Positions 17,123 through 27,495 of a DNA stretch of 52,657 nt are shown piece after piece. Each line of letters begins with the position of its first letter. Position 1 is the first letter of the stretch. Location: assembly GCA_003249935.1 (NCBI GenBank), contig QKHT01000016.1, positions 1-52,657 of the forward strand. Reading direction: 5' to 3'. The notes below the pieces were generated by a model. That model worked only from the letters and a program-made list of their open reading frames with translations, was not told where the DNA came from and did not search any database. The translations under genes were made by a program, and so were the position numbers. The DNA comes from Bacteroidota bacterium. Lineage in GTDB: Bacteria; Bacteroidota; Bacteroidia; Bacteroidales; UBA5342.

Positions 17123-17153
17123 CAAATTTAATTTCTTTACCACTGTTTTCAAA
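17123..17153 (-). promoter_or_regulatory. Promoter for the TPR-MORN operon
   Basis: On the minus strand, TTTG (17153-17150), exactly 19 bases, then TAAATTTG (17130-17123): a perfect consensus match, 22 bases before the TPR gene ATG. Confidence 0.7.
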
Positions 17154-17284
17154 ACTTTATCTTCTTTAATTCAATTAAACTATCGAATGAGACAAAATAT
17201 TTTAGTACTCGGACCATCAAATTTTATTCCTAAAGTGAGCCATTTTGGAGATTGTTGAGATTTTATGGTCTCTTTTTATGTGCA

Positions 17285-17427
17285 ATAGGTCGTTAAAATT
17301 TTATAATAACATGATATTAAGAATATTACATATAAACATGGATTTTTATAAATTACAGTATCTGCGCCGGTTAATTTTTTTGAACATTGAACATCTAAAA
17401 TCGAACGATCTATTGAAAGTGAAAAAT
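17285..17427 (+). repeat. Dispersed intergenic repeat, copy B
   Basis: This is the second copy of the element at 11931-12073, in the same orientation relative to the downstream gene. It keeps the GTCGTTAAA-TTTTATAATA, TTAAGAATATTACAT and TCGAACGATC blocks, and GAACATTGAACATC replaces the tandem heptamers. Confidence 0.6.
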
Positions 17428-17582
17428 CAAGTGTCTTTAGTCGTTTTAATTCCTTATCAAATGGTCGATTTATACAAAAAGGAACGCGGGCTTTGATTGA
17501 ATTTAATTAATTGAATGAAGTTTTTTAAATTTGGTTCAACGCACACTTAAAAATATAATTGGCAAAAATGATTGAATTACTG

Positions 17583-17613
17583 TTTGTTTTGTAAAAAAAA
17601 GGAATTACCTTTG
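17583..17613 (+). promoter_or_regulatory. Promoter of the str operon (rpsL)
   Basis: TTTG (17583-17586), 19 bases, then TACCTTTG (17606-17613) is a perfect Bacteroidota promoter, followed by CAGCCC. The predicted leader before the rpsL ATG at 17658 is only about 40 bases. Confidence 0.8.
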
Positions 17614-17657
17614 CAGCCCAATTTGTATAACACCAAATTATTAAAGAATAGAGATAT

Positions 17658-18071
17658 ATGCCAACAATTCAGCAGTTAGTGCGTAAAGGTCGCTTGAGCA
17701 TCGAAGACAAAAGTAAAGCTCCGGCACTTAACGCTTGTCCGCAGCGCAGGGGTGTTTGTGTAAGGGTGTACACTACAACGCCAAAAAAACCAAACTCTGC
17801 AATGCGTAAAGTGGCTAGGGTACGTTTAACGAATGGAAAAGAGGTTAATGCGTATATTCCCGGCGAAGGACACAATCTTCAGGAACACTCAATCGTGCTT
17901 GTTCGCGGTGGTAGGGTAAAAGACCTTCCGGGTGTACGTTATCACCTTGTTCGTGGTACTTTAGATGCAGCAGGCGTTAACGGTCGTAAACAACGTCGTT
18001 CGAAATATGGCGCCAAGAGGCCTAAACCAGGTGCAGCTCCGGCAGCTCCAGTTAAAGGTAAAAAGAAGTAA
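17658..18071 (+). CDS. rpsL: 30S ribosomal protein uS12
   Basis: uS12 lines the decoding centre of the small subunit and is the target altered in streptomycin resistance. The 137-residue product has the conserved [18 protein letters not shown] segment and [20 protein letters not shown], with the usual lysines present, so it looks like a streptomycin-sensitive form. A short Ala/Pro/Lys tail follows. It is the first gene of the str operon, directly after a consensus promoter. Confidence 0.99.
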   Translation: MPTIQQLVRKGRLSIEDKSKAPALNACPQRRGVCVRVYTTTPKKPNSAMRKVARVRLTNGKEVNAYIPGEGHNLQEHSIVLVRGGRVKDLPGVRYHLVRGTLDAAGVNGRKQRRSKYGAKRPKPGAAPAAPVKGKKK

Positions 18072-18094
18072 TTAAAAATTTTGCCAATAAATCA

Positions 18095-18142
18095 GGTTGA
18101 GTAAATGGCTTAGCGTAGCCATTGAAGACTTACTAAGGCAAC
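18095..18142 (+). promoter_or_regulatory. Structured rpsL-rpsG intercistronic region
   Basis: A perfect hairpin AATGGCT (18104-18110) / AGCCATT (18117-18123), loop TAGCGT, sits in the 87-base gap. Flanking GTTG...AGTAA and TTACT...CAAC segments can extend it with internal bulges. In E. coli the S7 protein represses translation through this same intercistronic region; a similar role here is inferred. Confidence 0.45.
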
Positions 18143-18158
18143 CAAAAAGTAGTTTAAA

Positions 18159-18635
18159 ATGAGGAAGTCAAAACCAAAAAAGCGAATCTTGCTACCGGAT
18201 CCGGTATTCAATGATTCATTGGTAACAAGGTTTGTAAATAACCTTATGGAAAGCGGTAAAAAAAGTACTGCTTATCGTGTATTTTATGATGCACTCGACA
18301 TTGTAGCAGCCAAAACTGCAAACAGTGAAAAACCTGTACTCGAAGTTTGGAAACAAGCTCTTGATAACATTACACCTCATGTAGAGGTAAAAAGTCGTCG
18401 CGTAGGTGGTGCCACATTCCAGGTTCCAACCGAAATCCGTCCCGATCGTAAAGTTTCTATTTCAATTAAAAACATGATTCTTTTTGCAAAAAAGAGGAGT
18501 GGAAAATCTATGGCCGATAAACTCGGTGCAGAGATTGTAGCAGCGTTCAATCAGGAAGGTGGTGCGTATAAAAAGAAAGAAGATACTCACCGTATGGCTG
18601 AGGCTAACCGTGCTTTTGCACATTTCCGTTTCTAA
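18159..18635 (+). CDS. rpsG: 30S ribosomal protein uS7
   Basis: uS7 nucleates assembly of the 30S head by binding the 3' major domain of 16S rRNA. The 158-residue product has the expected [17 protein letters not shown] start, [17 protein letters not shown] and the [19 protein letters not shown] loop. The 87-base gap from rpsL is much longer than most gaps in this cluster and contains a hairpin, suggesting feedback control by S7. Confidence 0.99.
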   Translation: MRKSKPKKRILLPDPVFNDSLVTRFVNNLMESGKKSTAYRVFYDALDIVAAKTANSEKPVLEVWKQALDNITPHVEVKSRRVGGATFQVPTEIRPDRKVSISIKNMILFAKKRSGKSMADKLGAEIVAAFNQEGGAYKKKEDTHRMAEANRAFAHFRF

Positions 18636-18674
18636 CCCATCAATTTGAGTTTTTGAAACAAAATTTTTAAAATC

Positions 18675-20795
18675 ATGGCAAATTCAAAATTACAGTTTAC
18701 CAGAAACATTGGCATCATGGCTCACATCGACGCCGGAAAAACAACAACTTCCGAGCGTATTTTGTATTATACCGGTCTTACTCATAAGATTGGTGAAGTA
18801 CACGATGGTGCTGCAACCATGGACTGGATGGAGCAGGAGCAGGAACGTGGGATTACCATTACTTCTGCAGCTACGACTTGTTTCTGGAAATATCAGGATC
18901 AGGAGCATAAAATTAACATTATTGATACCCCCGGACACGTTGACTTTACCGTAGAAGTAGAACGTTCGTTGCGTATTCTGGATGGTGCTGTTGCTCTTTT
19001 TTGTGCAGTTGGTGGGGTTGAACCTCAGTCTGAAACGGTTTGGAGACAAGCTGACAAATATAACGTGCCACGTATTGGTTTTGTAAACAAAATGGACCGC
19101 TCCGGTGCAGACTTCTTTGAAGTTGTGCGTCAGGTTAAAGAGGTTTTGGGTGCAAATCCTGTTCCACTTCAAATACCAATAGGCGCAGAAGAAACCTTCC
19201 GTGGTGTAGTTGATTTAATTATAAATAAAGCAATTCTCTGGTTTGAGGATGGTGACAATGGTCTTCGTTTCGAAGAGCATGAAATTCCTGCCGATCTCGT
19301 TGAAACCGCTGCTGAATATCGCGAAAAATTGATTGAAGCAGTTGCCGAACACGATGATGCATTGCTCGAAAGATTTTTTGAAGATCCGGATTCAATTGGT
19401 GTTGAAGAACTTAAAGCAGTAATTCGCAAAGCCACTGTGGCAATGTCGATTACACCAATGCTTTGTGGTTCAGCATTCAAAAATAAAGGTGTACAACGCC
19501 TGCTCGATTGTGTTTGTGCTTATTTGCCAAGTCCACTCGATAATGGTATTGCTGTTGGACATGATGTCAATGATCCTGAGAAGGAAGTTGTTCGTCAACC
19601 CGATGATAGCGAACCACTAACTGCATTAGCATTTAAAATTGCAACCGACCCTTATGTGGGCCGTTTGTGTTTCTTTAGAGTGTATGCCGGAAAAATGGAA
19701 GCTGGTTCATATGTAATAAACAGCCGCACAGGAAACAAAGAGCGTATTTCCCGATTGTTTCAAATGCACTCGAACAACCGTAATCCAATGGAAGTAATTG
19801 GTGCCGGTGATATTGGTGCCGGCGTTGGGTTTAAAGATATTCGAACTGGCGATACATTATGTTCAGAAGGTAATGTCATTAAGTTGGAATCGATGGACTT
19901 TCCCGAACCGGTTATTGGTATTTCTGTTGAACCAAAATCGCAGAAAGATCTCGATAAATTAGGTATTGGTTTGTCTAAACTGGCCGAAGAAGACCCAACA
20001 TTCCGCGTAAATACCGATCCTGATTCAGGTCAGACCATTATTCGTGGTATGGGTGAGCTTCACCTCGAAATTATCATCGACCGTTTGCGTCGTGAGTTCA
20101 AGGTAGAATGTAACCAAGGTCGTCCACAGGTTGCTTATAAAGAAGCTATTACTAAAACTGTTGAGCTTCGCGAAGTTTACAAGAAACAAACTGGTGGTAG
20201 AGGTAAATTTGCAGATATACATGTAAGTGTAGGGCCAAAAGATCCGGAATTTGAAGGAGACTTCCAATTTGTAGACGTTGTTAAAGGTGGAAATATTCCA
20301 AAAGAATTTATTCCATCCATCCAGAAAGGTTTTCAGACTGCTATGCGTAATGGCGTATTAGCCGGATGGGCATTGGATAATCTGAAAGTTGTACTTAGTG
20401 ATGGTTCATTCCACCCCGTTGACTCTGACCAGTTGTCGTTCGAGATTTGTGCAATTCAGGCATTTAAAAATGCTTGTTCTAAAGCAAAGCCTACGCTTCT
20501 TGAGCCAATTATGAAAATGGAAGTAGTTACACCCGAAGAATATATGGGTGATATTATTGGTGACCTTAACAAACGTCGCGGGCAAGTTGAAGGCATGGAT
20601 TCGAACCGTTCTGGTGCTCGTGTTGTAAAAGCAAAAGTTCCACTTGCCGAAATGTTCGGTTATGTGACTTCTCTCCGTACCATTTCATCAGGACGCGCTA
20701 CTTCAAGCATGGAGTTCTCGCATTACGAAATGGTTTCGCCAAGTATTGCAAAAACAGTACTTGCAGAAGTTAAAGGAAAAGTAGAGTTATTATAG
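18675..20795 (+). CDS. fusA: Elongation factor G
   Basis: EF-G drives ribosomal translocation with GTP hydrolysis. The 706-residue product contains all G motifs: [19 protein letters not shown] (P-loop), [14 protein letters not shown] (switch I), [15 protein letters not shown] and [10 protein letters not shown]. Domains II to V end in the loop [15 protein letters not shown]. It lies in the str operon between rpsG and rpsJ. It is separate from the EF-G-like paralogue at 9539-11695, which has diverged G motifs. tuf is not in this cluster. Confidence 0.99.
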   Translation: MANSKLQFTRNIGIMAHIDAGKTTTSERILYYTGLTHKIGEVHDGAATMDWMEQEQERGITITSAATTCFWKYQDQEHKINIIDTPGHVDFTVEVERSLRILDGAVALFCAVGGVEPQSETVWRQADKYNVPRIGFVNKMDRSGADFFEVVRQVKEVLGANPVPLQIPIGAEETFRGVVDLIINKAILWFEDGDNGLRFEEHEIPADLVETAAEYREKLIEAVAEHDDALLERFFEDPDSIGVEELKAVIRKATVAMSITPMLCGSAFKNKGVQRLLDCVCAYLPSPLDNGIAVGHDVNDPEKEVVRQPDDSEPLTALAFKIATDPYVGRLCFFRVYAGKMEAGSYVINSRTGNKERISRLFQMHSNNRNPMEVIGAGDIGAGVGFKDIRTGDTLCSEGNVIKLESMDFPEPVIGISVEPKSQKDLDKLGIGLSKLAEEDPTFRVNTDPDSGQTIIRGMGELHLEIIIDRLRREFKVECNQGRPQVAYKEAITKTVELREVYKKQTGGRGKFADIHVSVGPKDPEFEGDFQFVDVVKGGNIPKEFIPSIQKGFQTAMRNGVLAGWALDNLKVVLSDGSFHPVDSDQLSFEICAIQAFKNACSKAKPTLLEPIMKMEVVTPEEYMGDIIGDLNKRRGQVEGMDSNRSGARVVKAKVPLAEMFGYVTSLRTISSGRATSSMEFSHYEMVSPSIAKTVLAEVKGKVELL

Positions 20796-20806
20796 TATAA
20801 ATAATC

Positions 20807-21112
20807 ATGAATCAAAGAATTCGCATCAAACTGAAGTCTTACGATCACAATTTGGTTGATAAATCAGCCGAAAAAATCGTGAAGACTGTTAAAACCACCG
20901 GTGCAGTAGTAAGTGGGCCAATTCCACTTCCAACTCACGATAAGATCTACACAGTTTTGCGTTCTACATTTGTTAATAAGAAATCGCGTGAGCAGTTCCA
21001 GTTGAGCTCTTACAAACGTCTTATCGACATTTATAGTTCAACCGCAAAAACGATTGATGCTCTTATGAAGTTAGAGTTGCCAAGTGGTGTTGAAGTTGAA
21101 ATTAAAGTGTGA
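20807..21112 (+). CDS. rpsJ: 30S ribosomal protein uS10
   Basis: uS10 is a 30S head protein and, as NusE, a transcription antitermination partner. The 101-residue product has [20 protein letters not shown] and [18 protein letters not shown]. It starts 11 bases after fusA, so the str and S10 operons appear fused without a promoter or terminator between them. Confidence 0.99.
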   Translation: MNQRIRIKLKSYDHNLVDKSAEKIVKTVKTTGAVVSGPIPLPTHDKIYTVLRSTFVNKKSREQFQLSSYKRLIDIYSSTAKTIDALMKLELPSGVEVEIKV

Positions 21113-21131
21113 TTTAAAAAAAAGTAAGAAC

Positions 21132-21749
21132 ATGCCAGGATTAATTGGAAAGAAAATCGGAATGACTTCCGTTTTCAGTGCCGAGGGAAAAAGTATTCCA
21201 TGCACTGTAATCGAAGCTGGCCCCTGTGTCGTTACTCAGGTTAAAACTGTAGAAACTGATGGCTACAACGCCGTTCAGTTGGGTTTTCTCGATAAAAAAG
21301 AGAAAAACGCTACAAAACCAGAGGTAGGTCATGCACAGAAGGCCGGCACTACGCCAAAAAGAAAGTACGTAGAGTTCAAAAGCTTCAAAAACGTTTTAGC
21401 CTTGGGCGAAACGATTACTGCCGACATTATTGCGGAAGATGTAGTTGTGGATGTTACAGGTGTTTCTAAAGGTAAAGGTTTTCAGGGTGTTGTACGTCGC
21501 CATGGATTTGGTGGTGTAGGTCAGAACACTCATGGTCAGCACAATCGTAACCGTGCACCAGGTTCTATTGGTGCGTCTTCGTTCCCTTCACGTGTATTTA
21601 AAGGAATGCGTATGGCGGGACGTATGGGGGGTGATAATGTAACGATTAAAAACCTTCGTGTGTTAAAAGTAATTCCAGAGCAAAACCTTATTATTGTAAA
21701 AGGTTCGTTGCCAGGAGCAAAAGGTTCACTTGTAATCATCGAGCAATAA
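21132..21749 (+). CDS. rplC: 50S ribosomal protein uL3
   Basis: uL3 is one of the earliest 23S rRNA-binding proteins and reaches toward the peptidyl-transferase centre. The 205-residue product starts [15 protein letters not shown] and contains the central extension [19 protein letters not shown] and HRAPGSIG-type loop ([17 protein letters not shown]). The ATG at 21132 fits the family; an in-frame upstream GTG at 21084 would overlap rpsJ. Its stop overlaps the rplD start by one base (TAATG). Confidence 0.98.
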   Translation: MPGLIGKKIGMTSVFSAEGKSIPCTVIEAGPCVVTQVKTVETDGYNAVQLGFLDKKEKNATKPEVGHAQKAGTTPKRKYVEFKSFKNVLALGETITADIIAEDVVVDVTGVSKGKGFQGVVRRHGFGGVGQNTHGQHNRNRAPGSIGASSFPSRVFKGMRMAGRMGGDNVTIKNLRVLKVIPEQNLIIVKGSLPGAKGSLVIIEQ

Positions 21750-22378
21750 TGGAACTAAGTGTATTTAATTTAAAAGGTGAAGATACCGGACGTAAAGTGG
21801 TATTGGCCGATGATGTATTTGGAATTCAACCAAACGATCATGCAATTTATCTCGATGTAAAACAGTATCTTGCAAATCAACGTCAAGGCACTGCGAAATC
21901 GAAGGAACGTAACGAAGTAAGTGGAAGTACTCGTAAGCTTAAAAAGCAAAAAGGTACGGGGGGTGCACGTGCAGGAAGCATTAAATCACCGGTATTTCGT
22001 GGTGGCGGTCGTGTTTTTGGTCCACAACCACGCGATTATCACTTCAAACTGAATAAAAAACTTAAACGATTGGCACGTATTTCTGCTTTAACCTATAAAG
22101 CTCAGAAAAACCAAATCGTAGTAGTTGAAGATTTCAATTTTGACATGCCAAAAACCAAAGATTTTGTTGCAATGCAAAAGAATTTGAAAGTAGCTGATAA
22201 AAAGTCACTTGTGGTTTTGGCAGAACAAAATAATAATGTATATTTGTCGGCTCGCAATTTGCAGAGAACATCCGTTGTAAATGTTTCTGACATAAATACT
22301 TACGGAATTCTTAATTGTAATTGTCTTGTGTTAACCGAGAAATCGGCAGCAGAAATTGGCAAAATGTTTAACGCTTAA
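21749..22378 (+). CDS. rplD: 50S ribosomal protein uL4
   Basis: uL4 binds domain I of 23S rRNA and its loop lines the exit tunnel. The 209-residue product has the tunnel-loop sequence [28 protein letters not shown] and the C-terminal globular part with a [17 protein letters not shown] end. Translation is likely coupled to rplC through the one-base overlap. In E. coli uL4 is the S10-operon autoregulator; no leader of that kind is visible here since the operon is joined to str. Confidence 0.98.
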   Translation: MELSVFNLKGEDTGRKVVLADDVFGIQPNDHAIYLDVKQYLANQRQGTAKSKERNEVSGSTRKLKKQKGTGGARAGSIKSPVFRGGGRVFGPQPRDYHFKLNKKLKRLARISALTYKAQKNQIVVVEDFNFDMPKTKDFVAMQKNLKVADKKSLVVLAEQNNNVYLSARNLQRTSVVNVSDINTYGILNCNCLVLTEKSAAEIGKMFNA

Positions 22379-22389
22379 TAAGGTTAAAA

Positions 22390-22680
22390 ATGGGAATTGT
22401 AATAAAACCAATTGTTACAGAAAAGATGACAGCGATGGGCGAAAAGCTCAATCGTTTCGCTTTTCAAGTTAACACTGGAGCAAACAAAATTGAGATTAAA
22501 CAAGCTATTGAAAGCTTGTATGATGTAACCGTTACTGATGTTAATACATTGAACCACAATGGTAAAGCAAAAAGTCGCTATACCAAAGCCGGTTTCATTT
22601 CAGGTCGTACCAATGCCACTAAAAAGGCAATCGTTACATTGAAAGAAGGTGATACTATTGATTTTTACAGCAATATCTGA
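22390..22680 (+). CDS. rplW: 50S ribosomal protein uL23
   Basis: uL23 sits at the tunnel exit and docks trigger factor and SRP. The 96-residue product has the family start IVIKPIVTEKMTAMGEKLNRFAFQV and the GRTNATKKAIVTL C-terminal segment. It lies 11 bases after rplD and 7 before rplB. Confidence 0.98.
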   Translation: MGIVIKPIVTEKMTAMGEKLNRFAFQVNTGANKIEIKQAIESLYDVTVTDVNTLNHNGKAKSRYTKAGFISGRTNATKKAIVTLKEGDTIDFYSNI

Positions 22681-22687
22681 TTAAACA

Positions 22688-23515
22688 ATGGCAGTTAGAA
22701 AGTTAAAGCCCACAACACCGGGGCAACGTCACAAAGTTATTGGCACATTCGAAACGATTACTAAGAGTGTACCAGAAAAGTCTCTTGTGGTAGGAATAAA
22801 TAAAAATTCCGGTGGCCGTAATAACGAAGGCAAAATGACCATGCGTTACATCGGTGGCGGTCATAAGAGAAAAATAAGAGTAATCGATTTCAAAAGGGAC
22901 AAAGACGGTGTTCCTGCAACAGTACACAGTATTGAATACGATCCGAATCGTTCGGCTCGTGTGGCTTTGTTGTTTTATGCTGATGGTGAAAAAAGATACA
23001 TCATCGCTCCCAATGGCCTCAAAGTAGGTCAGAAGGTTGTATCTGGTGCTGATGCTGCTCCTGAAATTGGAAATGCATTAATTTTAGGCAATATGCCGCT
23101 TGGTACCATCATTCACAACATTGAATTGCGTCCTGGTCAGGGTGCTGTAATGGCTCGCTCTGCAGGTGCATATGCTCAGTTGACTTCCCGTGATGGAAAG
23201 TATGCGATTATCAAATTGCCTTCAGGCGAAACACGTATGATTCTCACTACCTGCAAAGCTACCGTTGGTAGTGTTGGTAACAGTGATCACTCACTCGAAA
23301 GAAGCGGAAAAGCAGGACGTTCGCGTTGGCTGGGTCGTCGTCCAAGAGTACGTGGTGTTGTTATGAACCCTGTAGATCACCCGATGGGTGGTGGAGAAGG
23401 TCGTTCTTCTGGTGGACATCCACGTTCGCGTAAAGGTCTTTTAGCTAAAGGTTATAAAACCCGTAGCAAAAAGAAAGCTTCTAATAAATATATTATTGAA
23501 AGAAGAAAAAAATAA
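22688..23515 (+). CDS. rplB: 50S ribosomal protein uL2
   Basis: uL2 is needed for subunit association and peptidyl-transferase activity. The 275-residue product has [34 protein letters not shown], the C-terminal [19 protein letters not shown] and the signature [18 protein letters not shown] with its essential histidine. Length and motifs are standard. Confidence 0.99.
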   Translation: MAVRKLKPTTPGQRHKVIGTFETITKSVPEKSLVVGINKNSGGRNNEGKMTMRYIGGGHKRKIRVIDFKRDKDGVPATVHSIEYDPNRSARVALLFYADGEKRYIIAPNGLKVGQKVVSGADAAPEIGNALILGNMPLGTIIHNIELRPGQGAVMARSAGAYAQLTSRDGKYAIIKLPSGETRMILTTCKATVGSVGNSDHSLERSGKAGRSRWLGRRPRVRGVVMNPVDHPMGGGEGRSSGGHPRSRKGLLAKGYKTRSKKKASNKYIIERRKK

Positions 23516-23525
23516 TTAATCGGAT

Positions 23526-23801
23526 ATGAGTAGATCACTTAAAAAAGGACCCTTTATCGATATTAAGCTCGATAGCAAAGTAGCGAGCTTAAACGAAGCA
23601 GGTAAAAAGACCGTGGTAAAAACATGGGCTAGGGCATCGATGATTTCTCCCGACTATGTAGGACACACTATTGCTGTTCACAATGGTAACAAATTTATCC
23701 CGGTTTATGTAACCGAGAATATGGTAGGCCATAAATTAGGGGAGTTCTCACCAACCCGTACATACAGGGGTCATGGCGCTGATAAGAAAAAGAAACGTTA
23801 A
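23526..23801 (+). CDS. rpsS: 30S ribosomal protein uS19
   Basis: uS19 forms the head complex with uS13 near the A-site tRNA. The 91-residue product begins [15 protein letters not shown] and ends [20 protein letters not shown], the standard signature. It follows rplB by 10 bases; the 36 bases before rplV hold nothing notable. Confidence 0.99.
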   Translation: MSRSLKKGPFIDIKLDSKVASLNEAGKKTVVKTWARASMISPDYVGHTIAVHNGNKFIPVYVTENMVGHKLGEFSPTRTYRGHGADKKKKR

Positions 23802-23837
23802 GGCGCTCTATTGAGAATTTAGAAAAAAAAGTCAATT

Positions 23838-24242
23838 ATGGGTAAAAGAAAAAGCATAGCAGCAGAAAAAAGAGCGGAAGCCCGTAAACAGGTGGCTATA
23901 GCCAAACTGAACAATGTTCCCACTTCACCACGCAAAATGCGTTTAGTGGCCGATATGGTTCGGGGTATGGATGTAAATAAAGCCCTCGATGTATTACGCT
24001 TTTCGTCTAAAGAAGCCTCACGTGGTGTAGAAAAGCTCCTGCGTTCGGCCATTGCGAACTGGGCAGCAAAAAACGAAGGAGAACGCATTGAAGATGCAAA
24101 CCTCGTAGTAAAAGAGATATTTGTCGACGCTGGTCGCGCCTTAAAAAGATTACGTCCCGCACCTCAAGGTCGTGGACACCGTATCTTAAAGCGTTCGAAC
24201 CATGTCACTATTATTGTTGATAATTTAGATACTAAAAATTAA
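23838..24242 (+). CDS. rplV: 50S ribosomal protein uL22
   Basis: uL22 spans the 50S and its beta hairpin lines the exit tunnel near the macrolide site. The 134-residue product has [17 protein letters not shown], the [14 protein letters not shown] helix and the hairpin [29 protein letters not shown], with no obvious macrolide-resistance deletion in the tip. Confidence 0.98.
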   Translation: MGKRKSIAAEKRAEARKQVAIAKLNNVPTSPRKMRLVADMVRGMDVNKALDVLRFSSKEASRGVEKLLRSAIANWAAKNEGERIEDANLVVKEIFVDAGRALKRLRPAPQGRGHRILKRSNHVTIIVDNLDTKN

Positions 24243-24249
24243 TAGCCAG

Positions 24250-24957
24250 ATGGGACAAAAAATTAATCCGATTTCAAACCGTTTAGGTATTATTCGTGGA
24301 TGGGATTCAAATTGGTATGGCGGCAAAAACTATGGCGATAAAATCGTTGAGGATGCCAAAATCCGTAAATATTTGAATGCCCGTTTGGCTAAGGCAAGTT
24401 TGTCGCGCATCGTAATTGAACGCACATTAAAGCTCGTTACAATCACTGTTTGCACAGCTCGTCCGGGTATCATTATCGGTAAGGGTGGTCAGGAAGTTGA
24501 CAAACTGAAAGAAGAGTTAAAGAAAATAACTGATAAAGAGATTCAGATCAATATTTTCGAAGTAAAACGTCCGGAAATCGACGCGGTAATTGTTGCTAAT
24601 AATGTAGCACGCCAAGTTGAAGGCCGTATTGCCTATCGTCGCGCAACCAAAATGGCTATCGCCTCAGCCATGAGGATGGGTGCAGAAGGTATTAAAATTA
24701 TGGTATCTGGTCGTTTGAACGGTGCTGAAATGGCACGTTCCGAGATTTATAAAGAAGGTAGGATCCCTCTCCATACCTTCCGTGCCGATGTTGATTATGC
24801 TTTGGCTGAAGCATTAACCAAAACCGGTTTGCTCGGAATAAAAGTATGGGTCTTTAAAGGTGAGGTTTACGGTAAACGTGATCTTTCGCCAAATTTCTAT
24901 CAAAAAGAGTCTACCAATAATAATCGGAAATTCCGAAAAGGTGGTAGACGCAAGTAA
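24250..24957 (+). CDS. rpsC: 30S ribosomal protein uS3
   Basis: uS3 lies at the mRNA entry and has helicase-related residues. The 235-residue product has [23 protein letters not shown], the KH motif [18 protein letters not shown], and the C-terminal [32 protein letters not shown] basic tail follows. It begins 7 bases after rplV. Confidence 0.99.
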   Translation: MGQKINPISNRLGIIRGWDSNWYGGKNYGDKIVEDAKIRKYLNARLAKASLSRIVIERTLKLVTITVCTARPGIIIGKGGQEVDKLKEELKKITDKEIQINIFEVKRPEIDAVIVANNVARQVEGRIAYRRATKMAIASAMRMGAEGIKIMVSGRLNGAEMARSEIYKEGRIPLHTFRADVDYALAEALTKTGLLGIKVWVFKGEVYGKRDLSPNFYQKESTNNNRKFRKGGRRK

Positions 24958-24983
24958 TCGTTTAACAATACAATTTAAGAACG

Positions 24984-25406
24984 ATGTTACAACCAAAGAA
25001 AACAAAATTTCGCAGGCAGCAAAAAGGGCGCATGAAAGGTGTAGCCCAAAGAGGCCACGAATTAGCATTCGGCTCATTCGGTATTAAATCGTTAGAGACG
25101 AAATGGCTTACAGGTCGTCAAATCGAAGCTGCCAGGGTTGCAGTTACGCGTTACATGCAGAGGCAAGGTCAAATCTGGATTAGAATTTTTCCCGATAAAC
25201 CCATTACAAAGAAACCTGCTGAGGTACGTATGGGTAAAGGTAAAGGTGCACCAGAAGGATTTGTGGCTCCGGTCACTCCGGGTCGTATCATTATCGAAAT
25301 TGATGGTGTTGGTTTTGAGATAGCAAAAGAAGCATTGCGTCTTGCTGCTCAAAAACTGCCTGTTACGACTAGATTTGTAGTTCGTCGCGATTATGTTGAA
25401 AACTAA
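24984..25406 (+). CDS. rplP: 50S ribosomal protein uL16
   Basis: uL16 helps position A-site tRNA on the 50S. The 140-residue product has [19 protein letters not shown], the [30 protein letters not shown] segment and the loop [16 protein letters not shown] that contacts tRNA. Standard length. Confidence 0.99.
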   Translation: MLQPKKTKFRRQQKGRMKGVAQRGHELAFGSFGIKSLETKWLTGRQIEAARVAVTRYMQRQGQIWIRIFPDKPITKKPAEVRMGKGKGAPEGFVAPVTPGRIIIEIDGVGFEIAKEALRLAAQKLPVTTRFVVRRDYVEN

Positions 25407-25419
25407 TGTATTCTGAAAA

Positions 25420-25620
25420 ATGAAAATCCGGGAAATTAGAGAACTAAGTACCAAGGAGTTAAATGAGCGTTTGGCCGAATCACGTGAAAATCTTTCACGT
25501 ATAAAGCTGGGGCATGCAATATCTCCTCTGGATAATCCATCAGAAATCAAGAAAACCCGCAGAACTGTGGCAAGGTTAATTACCGAGCTTGGTCAGCGCG
25601 AATCAAATGGTGTACAATAA
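25420..25620 (+). CDS. rpmC: 50S ribosomal protein uL29
   Basis: uL29 is a small two-helix protein beside uL23 at the tunnel exit. The 66-residue product begins [20 protein letters not shown] and ends with the [18 protein letters not shown] helix. It lies between rplP and rpsQ with gaps of 13 and 14 bases. Confidence 0.97.
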   Translation: MKIREIRELSTKELNERLAESRENLSRIKLGHAISPLDNPSEIKKTRRTVARLITELGQRESNGVQ

Positions 25621-25634
25621 TCACAATTCGTAAG

Positions 25635-25898
25635 ATGGAAGAGATTAAAAGAAATCTGCGCAAAGAGCGGATCGGCGTGGTAGTTAGCAACAAAATGGAT
25701 AAAACCGTAGTTGTTGCAGTAAAGTGGAAAGAAAAACATCCCATGTATGGTAAGTTTGTAAATATTACAAAAAAATATCATGCTCACGACGACAGCAATA
25801 ATTGTGGTATCGGCGATACCGTGCGCATTATGGAAACCCGTCCTCTTAGCAAAACTAAGAGATGGAGATTAGTTGAAATATTAGAAAGAGCTAAGTAA
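25635..25898 (+). CDS. rpsQ: 30S ribosomal protein uS17
   Basis: uS17 is a primary 16S rRNA binder with an OB fold. The 87-residue product has [60 protein letters not shown], all typical. Only two bases separate it from rplN. Confidence 0.98.
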   Translation: MEEIKRNLRKERIGVVVSNKMDKTVVVAVKWKEKHPMYGKFVNITKKYHAHDDSNNCGIGDTVRIMETRPLSKTKRWRLVEILERAK

Positions 25899-25900
25899 TT

Positions 25901-26266
25901 ATGATACAGCAAGAAAGTAGACTAACCGTAGCTGATAACAGCGGTGCAAAAACTGCACTGTGCATCAGAGTATTGGGCGGCACAGGCAAACGCTATGCCA
26001 CCGTAGGCGATACAATTGTTGTAACTGTAAAAAGTGCCCTGCCTTCTAGCGATATGAAGAAGGGAACTGTAAGCAAAGCTATTATTGTTCGTACAGCGAA
26101 AGAAGTTCGTCGTCAGGATGGTACTTATATTCGTTTCGATGACAATGCTTGTGTTTTGGTAAACAATGCTGGTGACATGAGAGGTAGCCGTATTTTTGGG
26201 CCTGTGGCTCGTGAAGTACGTGGAAAAAACATGAAAATTGTTTCTCTTGCACCTGAAGTACTTTAA
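25901..26266 (+). CDS. rplN: 50S ribosomal protein uL14
   Basis: uL14 forms part of the intersubunit bridge region. The 121-residue product has [27 protein letters not shown] and the [11 protein letters not shown]-type end ([26 protein letters not shown]). It opens the spc section of the cluster without an intervening terminator. Confidence 0.99.
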   Translation: MIQQESRLTVADNSGAKTALCIRVLGGTGKRYATVGDTIVVTVKSALPSSDMKKGTVSKAIIVRTAKEVRRQDGTYIRFDDNACVLVNNAGDMRGSRIFGPVAREVRGKNMKIVSLAPEVL

Positions 26267-26283
26267 TTTTTAATCGCAAATTA

Positions 26284-26607
26284 ATGGCCAAAAAAATTCA
26301 TATCAAAAAAGGCGACGAGGTAATGGTTATTGCCGGTGCCTCTAAAGGCAAAAAAGGCAAGGTACTAGAAGTTATCGTTGATAAAGATAGGGCTATTGTT
26401 GAAAATGCTAATCTGGTTTCAAAACATACAAAACCTAATGCTGCTAATCCACAAGGTGGCATCATTAAAAAGGAAGCATCGATTCATATTTCTAATCTGA
26501 TGGTTATAGATCCAAAAACAAAGCAGCCAAGTCGTATTGGCCGTCGTTTGAATGATCTCGGTAAATTAGTTCGTTTCGCAAAAAAATCTGGGGAGGAGCT
26601 TAAGTAA
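26284..26607 (+). CDS. rplX: 50S ribosomal protein uL24
   Basis: uL24 is an early 50S assembly protein with a KOW motif, visible here as [24 protein letters not shown] (residues 7-30). The 107-residue product ends in a lysine-rich tail. Its TAATG junction overlaps rplE by one base, suggesting coupled translation. Confidence 0.98.
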   Translation: MAKKIHIKKGDEVMVIAGASKGKKGKVLEVIVDKDRAIVENANLVSKHTKPNAANPQGGIIKKEASIHISNLMVIDPKTKQPSRIGRRLNDLGKLVRFAKKSGEELK

Positions 26608-27152
26608 TGGAATACAATGTTTCGTTAAAGAACGAGTATAAAACTCGTATCATCGAATCGCTTACAAAAGAATTCGGTTACAAAAATGTAATGCAAGTTC
26701 CTAAGCTTCAAAAGATCACTATTAATATTGGTCTTGGAGCAGCTTCTTCTGATAAAAAGTTAATGGAGGTAGGCTTGTCAGAGCTAACGACTATTACTGG
26801 ACAGAAAGCAGTCGCTTGTCTCTCTACTAAAGACGTATCGAATTTCAAATTACGTAAAAAAATGCCAATTGGTGCAAAAGTAACTTTACGTGACGAGAAA
26901 ATGTACGAATTCCTCGAAAGACTTGTACGTGTGGCGTTGCCCCGTATCCGCGATTTCAAAGGAATTAACAGTAAACTTGATGGTAAAGGTAATTACACAC
27001 TGGGTATTACCGAACAAATCATTTTTCCTGAGATAAATCTCGAAAGTATTAGTAAAATTCTCGGGATGAATATTACCTTTGTGACTTCTGCAAAAACAGA
27101 TGAAGAAGGTTTTGCATTGTTGAAGGAATTTGGATTACCATTCAAAAAATAA
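26607..27152 (+). CDS. rplE: 50S ribosomal protein uL5
   Basis: uL5 binds 5S rRNA and contacts P-site tRNA. The 181-residue product has the [16 protein letters not shown] segment, [15 protein letters not shown] and [31 protein letters not shown]. Length and motifs are standard. Confidence 0.99.
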   Translation: MEYNVSLKNEYKTRIIESLTKEFGYKNVMQVPKLQKITINIGLGAASSDKKLMEVGLSELTTITGQKAVACLSTKDVSNFKLRKKMPIGAKVTLRDEKMYEFLERLVRVALPRIRDFKGINSKLDGKGNYTLGITEQIIFPEINLESISKILGMNITFVTSAKTDEEGFALLKEFGLPFKK

Positions 27153-27164
27153 TAAGCTGGTAAT

Positions 27165-27434
27165 ATGGCAAAAGAATCAATGAAAGCACGTGAAGTTAAA
27201 CGTGCAAAATTAGTAGAGAAATACGCTGAAAAGCGAGCCAAATTGAAAGCAGAAGGCGACGTGGAAGGTTTGCAAAAACTTCCACGTAACTCTAACCCAA
27301 TCCGTTTGCATAATCGTTGCAAAATGACTGGTCGTCCGAGAGGATATATGCGTCAGTTTGGTCTTTCAAGGATTCAGTTCCGTGAAATGGCTTCAGCTGG
27401 ATTAATTCCGGGAATTAAAAAAGCAAGTTGGTAA
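27165..27434 (+). CDS. rpsN: 30S ribosomal protein uS14 (zinc-free form)
   Basis: uS14 is a 30S head protein near the A site. The 89-residue product is the long C-minus form: it lacks the CxxC...CxxC zinc ribbon of the short form and has only one cysteine ([21 protein letters not shown]). It ends [21 protein letters not shown], as expected. No second copy is seen in the window. Confidence 0.98.
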   Translation: MAKESMKAREVKRAKLVEKYAEKRAKLKAEGDVEGLQKLPRNSNPIRLHNRCKMTGRPRGYMRQFGLSRIQFREMASAGLIPGIKKASW

Positions 27435-27470
27435 TGGTTCGCCTTACCAACTTGAAACAATAGTGTTAAA

Positions 27471-27495
27471 TATTGTCCCGATTCGTCGGGATCAA
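27471..27495 (+). promoter_or_regulatory. Stem-loop in the rpsN-rpsH gap
   Basis: TCCCGA (27476-27481) pairs with TCGGGA (27486-27491) around a TTCG loop. Flanking ATTG (27472-27475) and CAAT (27493-27496) extend the stem past a one-base bulge. It sits in an unusually long 77-base gap. It could be a translational control site or a processing signal; no T-run follows directly, so termination is unlikely. Confidence 0.4.

Larger units (their letters stand above)
17101..17657. other. Gene-free region with divergent promoters
   Basis: This 557-base AT-rich stretch lies between the TPR gene and the ribosomal supercluster. It holds the TPR promoter (17123-17153), a diverged dispersed repeat (17285-17427) and the rpsL promoter (17583-17613). 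A weak open frame at 17245-17496 overlaps the repeat and does not read like a protein. Confidence 0.6.

Noticed and set aside
17245-17496. 83-codon open frame upstream of rpsL
   Set aside because: It overlaps the dispersed repeat, has no protein-like pattern, and the homologous repeat at 11931 does not keep the frame.
17562-17580. TTGGCAAAAATGATTGA as a sigma-54 promoter before rpsL
   Set aside because: The spacing is one base too long and a perfect housekeeping promoter lies just downstream.
25092-25550. 152-codon antisense frame across rplP and rpmC
   Set aside because: It overlaps two certain ribosomal genes and has no recognisable motif.
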